A stretch of 64,000 bases of DNA from Microplitis mediator (GCF_029852145.1 NC_079971.1:10211697-10275696); one strand, 5' to 3'; shown: positions 44,606 through 57,636, counted from the stretch's first letter. Program-made: numbers and translations. The notes: generated by a model from the sequence alone, not told the origin.

Positions 44606-45430
44606 ATGGAGGATTATGTGAGGCAGCTGTCACCGGATCATGCCAACTTCTTCGGAGAGATGGTCTACCAACTGCAACCAACCTTCGACCCGGTGATCCA
44701 GCAGGAAGGCGAGGAATACACGGAGCTAGTCATGGTGCTACAGGGGATTACAGTCTACATGCCATATCCACGCGCCGAGACAATCATCTCCACCTATGCG
44801 CAAGCCAAGAAAACTTACCATGAGGGCCGCCACACGTATCAACGGGTAATGAGAATCTACAACGTATGGAAAACCAAGGAGACGCAGTTCGCCGAGATGC
44901 TCAGGGATATCCAATTCACATCAATAGACATGGAAGCCTACACGACACTTTGTGCCGCTACTCAGGAGATGGTAAACGAGCTGGGTCATGACTTCAGTAT
45001 ACGAAAGTACATGACCAGCCGAATCATGTTGATACGGTACCTCCACCAGATCGTGGTGGTACTCTTCACTCGGAAGTTATCACTGCCACATCGCCGATTG
45101 TATGTTAACCCAGTCTGGGCTATACGGTGCCTCGAAATTACGGGACGTTGCTACATGGCTGATTCAACCAGCCCGGATTATATACACAGGCACACCCAAA
45201 GTTTCCTACAAGATCGACATACCATCTACCAATTGCTATCCGACCAAGAGCCAAATAACCTAGTGTCCCTCTTGTTCACTTACTTAGAAGAGAGACAACC
45301 CGCCAGCAACATTCGGGCAGACGTACGGCAGTATTTATTACGCGCCAATAGTTTTAGGTACAACTTTGCGCTGGCAGATTGTATAGATATCGCGGACTGT
45401 AGTGGTGGCGAAGAAGAGACTCTCATCTGA
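44606..45430 (+). CDS. Unknown protein ORF-Y (274 aa), mostly helical
   Basis: I do not recognise this gene. ATG 44606 (AAGCAATGGAG), stop TGA at 45428. The protein is ordered throughout, rich in Tyr, Gln and aromatic residues and probably all-helical (MEDYVRQLSPDHANFFGEMV at the start; YLLRANSFRYNFALADC near the end). It ends in an acidic tail. No signal peptide, convincing membrane span or zinc motif; IVVVLFT near residue 150 is a short hydrophobic strand only. It is intact and follows ORF-X by 29 bp, with its own acceptor-like sequence. Codon use looks like the neighbouring element genes. Confidence 0.7.
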   Translation: MEDYVRQLSPDHANFFGEMVYQLQPTFDPVIQQEGEEYTELVMVLQGITVYMPYPRAETIISTYAQAKKTYHEGRHTYQRVMRIYNVWKTKETQFAEMLRDIQFTSIDMEAYTTLCAATQEMVNELGHDFSIRKYMTSRIMLIRYLHQIVVVLFTRKLSLPHRRLYVNPVWAIRCLEITGRCYMADSTSPDYIHRHTQSFLQDRHTIYQLLSDQEPNNLVSLLFTYLEERQPASNIRADVRQYLLRANSFRYNFALADCIDIADCSGGEEETLI

Positions 45431-46159
45431 AGCCAAACAAACGCATAACATTTATTACGGAGACTTCTTCCGTCCTGGCCCTTGATTCCTATGATAAATT
45501 AACCCTCTTCTTAAGGCGACTTTTCGCTGATAAAAATCCTAAATCACATTGTGCAACGCGTGACTTCCTCCCCCCCCCCCGGATTCCCCTGTTGTCCAAA
45601 GGTTTTGTTTTCTCTCCTCTTTTCATCGTTCACCTAACATGATCCCTTCCATGCTGTTCTTTTATTTACATACTGAAACCTTTTTCCTTGGCCATTTCCA
45701 ATCATTCGGAAAATGAACAAAGAAAAAGGGATCTATGGGAGACCACATAGTTAACACCAGAAATGGTAAGGTTGTTGGGGGGATAGTCGTTAAATTCTCT
45801 TTCAAGGACCCTCTGCAAGCAAATTAAGTTGTTGAGGCTCCTCCAAAGAGAAGGGAAATCTTAAAATTACGTCAGAGGTTACAACCTCACTTTCTTCTTC
45901 CCTTTAGATACATCTTATTCTATATGTCATATTAGAAGTAATTCTTTATAAAAAAAAGGGATATTTATTTTTATTCTTATAACTTTTTACTGTGTGTTAC
46001 GGTTTCGGGACCTAGTTAAGTTCTTTTATTATTTTAAAAGGGGAACATATATCCGCAAACATACATATATATCTATAGAAGAAAATTTCAAGTTAATCGT
46101 TACAAACAAAAATACATATATAGATTTTTTTTATATATATATAAGTATAAAAAAAAAAA

Positions 46160-46530
46160 AAAAAAAAAATTTTTTCTATTACAATAAGAACTTTACTACA
46201 TATTATGATTTTAAAATTGAAAAAAATATCTACAAAAAAAATTATATATAAATATGGAAAACACAAAAAATTTCTATTACAATAAGAACTTTACTACATA
46301 TTATGATTTTAAAATTGAAAAAAATATCTACAAAACAAAATTATATAGGAATATGGAAAACACAAAAAAATTCTATTACAATAAGAACTTTACTACATAT
46401 TATAATTTAAAAAAAAAATATATATACAAAAAAATTATATATAAATATGGAAAACACAAAAAAATTCTATTACAATAAGAACACTACTACATATTATAAT
46501 TTTAAAATTGAAAAAAAATATATAAAAAAA
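46160..46530 (+). repeat. ~100-bp tandem repeats, about four units
   Basis: Each unit has ATGGAAAACACAAAAAA, then TTCTATTACAATAAGAACTT, then ACTACATATTAT. Units begin near 46166, 46268, 46371 and 46463. A fifth, diverged unit at about 48084 shows the array was once continuous with, or copied to, a site 1.6 kb downstream. Confidence 0.85.
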
Positions 46531-47898
46531 AAGGCCATTCGGCAGACGAAATGGAAGTAGATTTCTCATTGTTTAATTTTTTTCACTGTTCAAATGAAAG
46601 CTAATGATAAAATGAAATTTTTTTCTACATTTTCTTAAAAATTCTCGAGATGATAAAACAAAAAAAATCAAAAAATTATAAGTATAATGCCAAAAATTGA
46701 TGCTAACTAAATGAGCTTCAGAAGAATTTTTGATGATAATGCACTACATGTTTTGATTTAACGTTATTTAAAGATCCGTATGCATATATTCAAACTATCG
46801 GACCAATGGTATTCCGGACCCTATTCGAAAAATGATAGATTATGGTTTTAATGCTCGAGAATTCTACCATAAGGACAAAGGCGATAATTTGCTTTTAATA
46901 AAATCTACTGATAAAATATTATAAGATTAAAAATTGATTGTGATACATCAAAGTGTCATACTTGAAATTAGTACTAATATTTGAAATAAAAAGCCTATTA
47001 GAATATCAAACGACGAGTAGATATAGTGAATATTATCATCATAACTAATGTAAATCTTGTGATTGATATATCATATCATTTATACACTGTCGATAAAACC
47101 AAATTGTATATACCCACTGAATTGAGATGTTTAGATTTTATAAGTGTCACACTGCGATAATATGAATTTAAGTAGTTCCATGAATGTACTAAGAAGTAGG
47201 AGAACTAATGCAATAGCAAAATTTCATTGAATGAATGGTAAAATAAGTAATTTCAGTGGTCTAGGCATATATGTAGGCATGAAAATTAAAGCTTATTTGA
47301 AGAGCTTTTAGATGAATTTTATAGAGAGTCGATAAGTTATAGCATTCAAAAAATATCTAAGAAAGAATAAGTAAAAATATGAATTTTTGACATTTTGAAA
47401 ATTTTGGAATGCTATAACTTCTAAACTAATTGACCGATCGAGCTCATTTTTCGAACTCGATCAAGGTAATCACCCAAAAAATACGTATACTTAGTTTTAA
47501 AGCGATCGGTTTAAAATTGTGGCAATAATCGAAGTGACAACCTGCATAAAATTAGTTTTTATAATATTTTGTAAATTTTCAAAATCATTTATCTATTAGA
47601 AAAAGTGAACAAATCAATAAGGTGCATAGTGAAAATTGAAGGCAATCGATCGAGCTTTCAGATAGGACAAACGAAAATAAACTATCTCTTTCCGTTTAGA
47701 AGTTACATCCAGTTAAAGCGGCAAACAAATTTTTTTTTGAAAATTTTACAAAATTTTAATTAACCATAACTTCTAAACTTATTGGCCGAATTGGCTCATC
47801 TTCGAACTCATCCAAGGTAATAGTCTATAGAATAAGTATACTGAGTTTCATTAAGATCGGTGTAGAATTGTGGACGCTATCGTTGGAGAACGGCGCGT

Positions 47899-47939
<41 letters not shown>

Positions 47940-48063
47940 CATATATAAACTTTTGAACCAAATGTATTTTCTGACTCAGTTCGTCGAGCTGAGTTGAGAT
48001 ATAGCAAAATTTTTCGAAAATTCCGTTATGAGGACAAATACAATAGTTAGATTTCTATGAAAT
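46531..48063. other. Probable insertion within the repeat array
   Basis: Sequence unrelated to the array lies between unit 4 and the stray unit. It contains two diverged ~120-bp copies (47405 and 47765) of a segment with ATAACTTCTAAACT, AACTC-ATC-AAGGTAAT and GTATACT words, and ends near a (TA)n tract. No termini identified. Probably an old transposon. Confidence 0.45.
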
Positions 48064-48129
48064 CTACTAAAAATTATATAAAAATATGGAAATACAAAAA
48101 ATTACTATTATAATAAGAACTTTACCACA

Positions 48130-49085
48130 TGTATAATCTTAAGGTGATCATTATAAGTTTTCAAAAAGTATATATATATACTTACAAAGATATAGGAACC
48201 AATTGTAACCTCACTGTGTGTTTCGTTTTAAGGTGATGGGTAATTTTAAAAGGGGAGAAGAAAACTTTACTTTTTTTTTCTCCCTTCGTTGTTATAATTT
48301 TCACTGTGTGTCAGAATTTAAGGCAATAAGAAATAAAGAAGGAAAAATTCTTACAATGACGAATTTGTTTTCATAATTGTAGTCTAGAACTACGGACAAC
48401 CCTTATAAAATTATATACGAAGGATACATCACCTAATGACTAATTGTTACCGTTTATCCACTACCTCGAGGATAATAATTCTGAAGAAAACAATTTTTTT
48501 TTATCTTTCTTCAAAAATTTACATTATTATCATAAAAATCTTATTGTACTCTAAAACTTCGGGGTAATGGTTATAAAAATTGTTCTTTTTGCTTTCTTTT
48601 TTTTTCTTTCTTTTTCAAACTATACATATGTATAAGAGCCTCCTACTGCAGGCAATTCTTACCCGACTTGTATAAAAATTTACAATAACATAGAACCTAT
48701 TGGTGAAAATTCTAACAGTCAAAAGAATATATATAGTAATAAGTAATCTTACCTATGTGCTAACCTTTAAGGCAATAGTAATAATTTCCTCATGTAAGAG
48801 GGGAACGGAAATATTATTGTAAGAATTTTCACTGCATGTTTCACCCCCTTCAAAAGGGAAAAATAAAACAAAAGGAATTTATTGATACGATAAGGGTTTT
48901 TATCGTGTGTTTTAATCCTCAAGCAATGAAAAAAAAGAGAGGAGATCACACACGTGAACCATTACAATAATATTAGTTCTACAAAGTGTTTTAATTCTAG
49001 GGTGATGGTTTTATATTTTTTTTTATGATTATGATTCTCACTGTGTGTTATAGTTTAGAGTAATGGTTATAATCTTACGGCGACG
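48130..49085 (+). repeat. Iterated degenerate motif CACTGTGTGTT...TTAAGG(T/C)(G/A)AT
   Basis: About eight degenerate occurrences, at roughly 48219, 48300, 48540, 48752, 48830, 48895, 48984 and 49037, with TTCACTGTGTGTT followed 5-15 bp later by TTTAAGGCAAT, TTTTAAGGTGATGG or a variant, often then TTATAA. An early copy lies at 45990. Spacing is irregular (about 50-240 bp). Confidence 0.6.
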
Positions 49086-49535
49086 GTATAAAAATTGTGG
49101 TTATCAATTAATTATTATAAGAGATACCTCGCTATAACCCATGTTGCTACACCTAATAATTCACATGGTCTTCACACCTTCCGTGTAAAAACCACAAAAA
49201 AAAAAACTAACTTCCTTTTCTGCCAATTACTTATCATGTCTTAATTAAATTAATCAACAAAAAAGATGCAGAATTTTGTCCGGAAACAACTTTTTTATTT
49301 TTGAGAATAATTATAAGTAAAAAAAAAATGTAAGCGAACATACGAAACAGGGGACCACCCCTGGCTACCAGGTACGTCAAGCAGTAAGGACCTTTCAGGG
49401 CTGTAAGTGAGACGTAGGAGGGGAAGAAGAGAATCGGGTGACTTATCCTAGAAATGAGTACAACGTCCGTTCATTGGTTGTTTTTTCTATTGATACAATT
49501 GAATATATGTGCGCATCACTTAATAGTATTGCTAA

Positions 49536-49766
49536 CAGGTATCCTTGAACCTTCAGCAAACGCGCCATAATACCCTCAAGGTTGAACATCTGGACCAAGG
49601 CCAAGTCGGCGATACTCATTCCTGCGTGCGTCCAAACGGAAGGCTATGGAGATCGGGGTCTTATTCCGATCCAACCAGTCCAAGAAATCTCGATGGTCCA
49701 TATCCAACACCAACTACAATGATCAATAAAGTGAGAAGAATAGGACTTTATCCAAGTAACTTATAA
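49536..49766 (+). CDS. Possible 3' exon, ~75 codons, unknown
   Basis: The frame opens directly after a TAA at 49533 and exactly at a splice-acceptor-like GCTAACAG (AG at 49537-49538), then runs to TAA at 49764. There is no ATG near its start, so it would need an upstream exon. Product is basic and Pro/Arg/Ser-rich (NGRLWRSGSYSDPTSPRNLD) with no known domain. It ends one base before the end of the antisense gene, tail to tail. Confidence 0.35.
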   Translation, partial: QVSLNLQQTRHNTLKVEHLDQGQVGDTHSCVRPNGRLWRSGSYSDPTSPRNLDGPYPTPTTMINKVRRIGLYPSNL

Positions 49767-50405
49767 TTAAAATTTCACTGTAAATATTCTTACCTTGAGG
49801 AGAGAACTTTGTAGTGGCACCTGTTGTAACTCCATCGTGGGGATGTGATCAAACCATTCAGCGGTCTCTTTCACCGTCAAACTCACCGCCTGCTTCAAGG
49901 GATCCAGTAGCAGGAGGCGTTGGTTCGTCTTCCCACTTGCCGCCTGCAGAAACAACAGCGGCAGTCGCAGTAACTCCACGAGGTCATACGACCTAACGTC
50001 GCTGAATAAGGCGTGGACTTCCTCCAGATTGAGCCCTATTCCACTGCCTCGCACGTCCGCTTCCACTCTGCGAACTACCCGGGCGACGAGGTTGGCTTCA
50101 CACTCTCCCGTATTGTAGTGGATGTCATCGGTATCACAGCGGGGACATAGTGGACGTCCACGAGGTCCTAGGGACCTTGGTATAACAACCACCAGCGAGG
50201 TGTGTGCACCTGACACAGATGGACTCCTGTTCGGGGACATTCGGGCCCCAGTGCCACGGCCGGAAGATCGAGAAACAGGAATCCCGGTCTTCAGTGAATA
50301 AGAGCTTACTCTTGGGGGTGACGGCGACCCCCAAGTACTTCGAAGACGACTAAATCGGTTCGCAAACCCACGGCGACGTCCTGCATTCACTTTTGGGTAC
50401 TCCAT
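49767..50405 (-). CDS. Antisense unknown protein (212 aa)
   Basis: Minus-strand reading from ATG at 50405 (a GTG five codons upstream is less likely) to TAA at 49767. I do not recognise it. Residues 1-90 are basic and Ser/Arg/Pro-rich, then LVVVIPRSLGPRGRPLCPRC with a C-x2-C and a third Cys (GEC) after 12 residues. The last 110 residues look folded and helical (EANLVARVVRRVEADVRG, LRLPLLFLQAASGKTNQRL). It is GC-richer than the AT-rich DNA upstream of it and is the only long reading in this stretch. It lies opposite to the element's transcription, so it would need its own promoter or one in the 3' LTR acting backward. Confidence 0.55.
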   Translation of the reverse strand: MEYPKVNAGRRRGFANRFSRLRSTWGSPSPPRVSSYSLKTGIPVSRSSGRGTGARMSPNRSPSVSGAHTSLVVVIPRSLGPRGRPLCPRCDTDDIHYNTGECEANLVARVVRRVEADVRGSGIGLNLEEVHALFSDVRSYDLVELLRLPLLFLQAASGKTNQRLLLLDPLKQAVSLTVKETAEWFDHIPTMELQQVPLQSSLLKVRIFTVKF

Positions 50406-50420
50406 AACGAACAAGATCAC

Positions 50421-50992
50421 TCACGAGATAAGCCCAAACTAGAACTGTACTAATTGAAGGGCTTCTCCGCTATAAGGGGTCTAATCCCCTCCAAACAACC
50501 ATCACTAGCTTCAACAACGGACCCACTCGAAAAAGGGGACAAGTTGTCCCGAAGAATCTTCACGTCCCGCCTACGTTCTCCAATATGTCATAGCAGAAGC
50601 ATCTAGACCCCCCCCCCCACTCCCTCCAGAAGGAAGTTGTTGACCAACCCCGCAACTCACTGCCGCCATCATCGACTCCATTCTCAATGAAGGTAGCCAG
50701 GTAATTTTCCCTGTCTAATATCATACAAGTTGGACGAAAAACTAAACTATGTAAGTGTGTATATATCCTTCTCCACAGTTATACTCTATGATAACTCACA
50801 TCACTGTTTTTGTTCACCCATTATGCATTTATCTATTAGCGGATTCTAGATATCTGGAGGAACGATATATACACACATGAGGACATTTTTCTCAAAATTA
50901 ATAACTGTCGCAGTCTGCGGCGCTAAACCCTACCATGTAAATTTTTTCTTTTCTTATTTTCCATTATATCAATTCCGCATACATATATATAT

Positions 50993-51051
<59 letters not shown>

Positions 51052-51372
51052 ATAATGATTTGGGAACATGTAATGACAATTGTAAGGGTAATTCCCTTCG
51101 CCTACGACAGTGGATATACCATAATATAAATTCTTTTTTTTGCAAGCATCTAATAATAATACACGGATTCTTAGAGAACTGGCATTGATTAAAACCATTA
51201 ACACTTATACGATAGTAGTAGTAGCATCTCTTTTTTTTGCAGATGAGGAGAGTAATAAACATTGTTACAGCTATTTTATAAGAAATAGATTTAAAATGGA
51301 ACTATGTAATGCTGGCTGAACAATCCATGTGGACATTCGCGTTGCGCTCATTGGACCCCAAGGCTCATTTTT
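50421..51372. other. Noncoding region before the 3' LTR
   Basis: Contains a C-run at 50611, a (TA)n tract at 50983-51048 and no supportable gene. The readings over the TA tract are artefacts. Confidence 0.5.
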
Positions 51373-51385
51373 AAGTGTGGAGGTG
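51373..51385 (+). promoter_or_regulatory. Polypurine tract
   Basis: AAGTGTGGAGGTG, purine-rich, directly before TGTTACG of the 3' LTR. It would prime plus-strand DNA synthesis; two pyrimidines interrupt it. Confidence 0.55.
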
Positions 51386-53723
51386 TGTTACGTCGAGATC
51401 GAGCGGGAAAATATTTAATATCGAATACGAAATAAAAATTTTTATTTCTCGCGCGAAGCAACTTCGTTCGGTAGACTTTTTCTTTCGTTACTTCTTATCT
51501 TCGACAGCTGTACAGAAGGCTAACAAAGGAATTTCCAATCAGACCACCCAAATGCAGTTGTGTGAACCGAGCACTACTACATTTAAATCATAACAGAGGT
51601 ACAAGTTAAACGGTGACTAAGAGTCTAGCACAAAGAGTCTCCAACCGCGACTCTTTACCTCCCGCAGAGTACCACCAAATTTAACTAGCCTCTGTTCGAT
51701 GCGGCATCCGGTCTTTTGTTCAATTAAAAGTCGATCCATATTCTAATATCTTATTTATACACGACAGTACATTTATTCCTCTTTAATAAAAGAATATAAA
51801 ATCGCAGTAACGCCTTCGATATAAGTTTTTTGGGCAGCTGTGTCAATATCAAGACGAGTTTTTCAGCTAGAATATGTAAAAACGCATCCGGTAAACCACT
51901 AGACAATAGAATTTGAATTTATTAAATTGTCCATCAGCCAATGAAAATTCAGCTATCGAAGCCTTTGTTAAGCTGATGGCCAACCAACCGTGACGTGATA
52001 TTGATAAGACCCAGCCCTTCACGTTTCGTCTTAATTATCTTACCTGACCACCAAATCTGCTGTTGCCAGGCAAGCGTTCTCCTACTTTCATACCTAGCTC
52101 CGAGTCCCAAGATAGAATACTTCCCCTCAAAATGACACCACCCAGCCACTTCCTCGATTGCACTCCATCTTCGATCCTCCACTCACCTTATCACTATATT
52201 GACGACCATATTGATCCGCGCTTCCCAAATGATCAAAGTTTTGGGAATAGCCACTCACCATCTTCCGATTGGTTACTCTAACGTTTAAGGGACCTATGTG
52301 ATTACCTTCTTATCATAGAGCCATAATGTCCATCCAACCACCGATAAGCCGGGTGCACATTGGTCCCCCGAAAAATTAGAATACTTACGTGCGTAAGTAA
52401 TTCTCACTACCTAGTGGGAGTTCACCCCCTTTCTCCATGAACACCCCAGGGAGAACAAAGACTCCGAGCATATATAAGGAGCAATTCTTTTCTATTGTAT
52501 TCGCCTCACCTTTGTCTTCAGTTGATATTATTTTTCTTCCTTATATCGATCATATCATCTAAATAGTCTAAAGCGATCAGATCTATTTTACTTTGGTTCA
52601 AGGCTCCAGTCTAATTTTTGATACATCTCAATAGAGATACGGTTCATTTTTCCCATCACAACTTGCTATTACTTTTCAATTATCAAATCCGAAGAATAAT
52701 TATTGTCTATTTTTGGAAAACGGGCTTAATATAATATTTTTCCCAGATTTTCACATCATTCGCGCAATTATTACTCCGGGTCGGAACGTGCGATTACGCG
52801 AATAGTGCGGTTTATTTAGAAATTATCTAGCCTTCTGTGCGGACGCGAATTTAGGCTTTTAAACTCAGCGAAGTGACAGTGAACAACTCGGTGCCACTTA
52901 AGAAGACCCAACCTCGACGTGATCACCTCCATTCATCGCTACTCGAAGGGTCCAATTTGCCACGGGGTGTCACAGCCATTGTCCAGCCAACACCAGGCCA
53001 CAGCAGCCACTATCTTGCCAATCATCAACTATTGTTCTATCGTCTTTTTAGACCTATCGAAAAGGCTCGATAGTAAGTTGCAGAGAATGGTTAATCATGC
53101 TATCAGATTCATCTTTAATATTAAGCGGGACGATCATATCACTCCTTATCGTCGCAAATTAAATTGGCTTAGTATGAAATCGCACAGACACTATCTTCTG
53201 GCATGTTATTTGTTTAAAATACTGGAGACTGGTCAACCGAAAACGCTACGAGATATGTTTAGAGATGAGGATGCTGACATTAGACGGTCTGATAGACTTG
53301 CAGCCAAAAACAACAATGTTGCCTTCAAAATACCAAATTTTAGTACTATCACCTTCGAGCACTCGTTTGTTGTATCTGCAATTCGGTTATGGCAGGAGCT
53401 ACCATCAGATGTAATAAACACCCATTCTCTTGAAAGCTTTAAAAATAAAGCATTTGAATTCTTTTTAAATCTAGAAATTGATAGTACCTACTAGCTTGTT
53501 AAATCTCACAAATATTATTATATGTTCAGTTTATATATATAGTACTATGTGACAATGTACATAAATTTTGTATTTTTGCCATTTGGCTTTAAGCCTTGGC
53601 ATATAAGCCCAATAAATAAAAAAAATAAAAAATAAAAAAATAACGAGGTCCCCGTTACCCGAGTAAAGGACTTAAGTGTCTTGACTCGGGACTGTCCTAT
53701 GTTATGTCTGTCTGGACGTAACA
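51386..53723 (+). repeat. 3' LTR of the giant element, carrying a LINE fragment (2338 bp)
   Basis: Matches the 5' LTR from 51386 to about 53006 and again from about 53638 to 53723. The middle 135 bp of the 5' LTR version (about 32078-32213) is replaced by about 630 bp of LINE. An 8-bp indel (ACTCAAAACTAAGGGAC versus ACTCGGGAC) lies near the end. Confidence 0.92.
53007..53637 (+). pseudogene. 5'-truncated LINE (ORF2 C-terminus) inside the 3' LTR
   Basis: A reading ending at 53494 contains LQRMVNHAIRFIFNIKRDDH, ITPYRRKLNWLSM and SAIRLWQELPSDV ... SLESFKNKAFEFF, the typical end of the second ORF in jockey/CR1-like LINEs. It is followed by a short 3' UTR and an A-rich tail, AATAAATAAAAAAAATAAA at about 53611. 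The LINE clade is unlike the 2-2370 copy by sequence. RT core and endonuclease are absent. Confidence 0.8.
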
Positions 53724-55850
<2,127 letters not shown>

Positions 55851-55854
55851 TATA

Positions 55855-57636
55855 CACTAATGCAAAAAATTAAAGGAGCAGAAAAATTTTATAAATTTTT
55901 TAGTGATTTTTGGAAGGCTGTAACTTGGTGAAAAAAAATCGTATCGAAAATTTAAAAAAAGCATTTTATAGCTTGAAATCTCTAGTTTAGGTGTATTTTT
56001 TTCAAAATTTTTTAAAAGCTCCGATTATTGCGCAAACATGAGAAATACCGCGAGCCAAAAAATTTCTAAATTTTTTTTTTTTTTCCGAAGAGCCTACGGA
56101 CCGCGGAAAAATTCTTTCAACTAAACGAATGCATACATCGTTTAGCAAATTTATTCAGCTTCAATTTGGTTTTTTTTTAACTTCGTAGGACGATTTGTCG
56201 CAGAGATATCAGCCTTCAAACAGAAAATGATCCTTTTGGCTTTGATCTTCGATATTTCAGGTACCAATGATCGCACAGAAAGTTGAAGGGCGGCGTTGAA
56301 AACTTGAATAAATTCCCTACAAGACCCTGTCATCATTTTTTAAAAAAAAAAATTTTTTTTATTTTTAATATCCATTAGAAGAAAGTACAGAAAAATGACT
56401 TTTTTTGGTTTTTTAGTAAATCAACCGCTACTCTGCAAATATCCATAAAAAAAATAATGTTGCCAGGGACTTTTTTAGCTTAATGTATCCCCAAGACCCC
56501 TGTAAATTTTTAAATTGATCTATCGAACCGTTTTTTGGGAATCATCGATCAAAGTTTAGCTAAACAATTAAAGGAGCAAGTTTTGTTCCTTTAATTGTGT
56601 AATCATAATCAAAATGAAAAAATTTTTTTTTTTCGACTTTTCTCAAATTTTTGCGTTGGTAACTCAGCAAATGCAAGGAAATGACAAAAAAAATAAAAAA
56701 TTTCCAAAAAATGTCAAAAAAAATCAAAGAAAAAAAAAAAATTGAAACTCGTTTTTTGTGTTCTAAATTTTTTTTTTGACATTTTTTGGAAATTTTCTAT
56801 TTTTTTTGTCATTTCCTTGCATTTGCTGAGTTACCAACGCAAAAATTTGAGAAAAGTCGAAAAAAAAAAATTTTTTCATTTTGATTATGATTACACAATT
56901 AAAGGAACAAAACTTGCTCCTTTAATTGTTTAGCTAAACTTTGATCGATGATTCCCAAAAAACGGTTCGATAGATCAATTTAAAAATTTACAGGGGTCTT
57001 GGGGATACATTAAGCTAAAAAAGTCCCTGGCAACATTATTTTTTTTATGGATATTTGCAGAGTAGCGGTTGATTTACTAAAAAACCAAAAAAAGTCATTT
57101 TTCTGTACTTTCTTCTAATGGATATTAAAAATAAAAAAAATTTTTTTTTTTAAAAAATGATGACAGGGTCTTGTAGGGAATTTATTCAAGTTTTCAACGC
57201 CGCCCTTCAACTTTCTGTGCGATCATTGGTACCTGAAATATCGAAGATCAAAGCCAAAAGGATCATTTTCTGTTTGAAGGCTGATATCTCTGCGACAAAT
57301 CGTCCTACGAAGTTAAAAAAAAAACCAAATTGAAGCTGAATAAATTTGCTAAACGATGTATGCATTCGTTTAGTTGAAAGAATTTTTCCGCGGTCCGTAG
57401 GCTCTTCGGAAAAAAAAAAAAAATTTAGAAATTTTTTGGCTCGCGGTATTTCTCATGTTTGCGCAATAATCGGAGCTTTTAAAAAATTTTGAAAAAAATA
57501 CACCTAAACTAGAGATTTCAAGCTATAAAATGCATTCTTTAAATTTTCGATACGATTTTTTTTCACCAAGTTACAGCCTTCCAAAAATCACTAAAAAATT
57601 TATAAAATTTTTCTGCTCCTTTAATTTTTTGCATTA

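Larger units (their letters stand above)
45431..49535 (+). other. 4.1-kb AT-rich noncoding region of the giant element
   Basis: No supportable gene. It contains a C-run at about 45571, a ~100-bp tandem array (46160-46530) with a stray copy at 48064-48130, a 1.5-kb block between them that looks inserted, (TA)n at 47902, and an iterated CACTGTGTGTT...TTAAGG motif at 48130-49080. Two diverged copies of a segment starting ATAACTTCTAAACT occur at 47411 and 47767. Confidence 0.6.
30457..53723 (+). mobile_element. Giant LTR retroelement (23.3 kb) with IAP, env-like and novel genes
   Basis: LTR ends TGTTACGTC and GACGTAACA; TACG target duplications at 30453-30456 and 53724-53727. The LTRs (30457-32304 and 51386-53723) are almost identical by eye over the first 1.6 kb: I found A at 30910 versus T at 51839. 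A LINE fragment swapped into the 3' LTR makes it longer. Order: gag, protease, RT/RNase H, integrase (all Ty3/gypsy order), then IAP, env-like, two unknown genes, long AT-rich noncoding DNA, a possible 3' exon and an antisense gene. Typical insect gypsy elements are 5-9 kb, so over half of this one is extra cargo. pol, IAP and env are damaged, so this copy is probably not autonomous. Confidence 0.93.
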
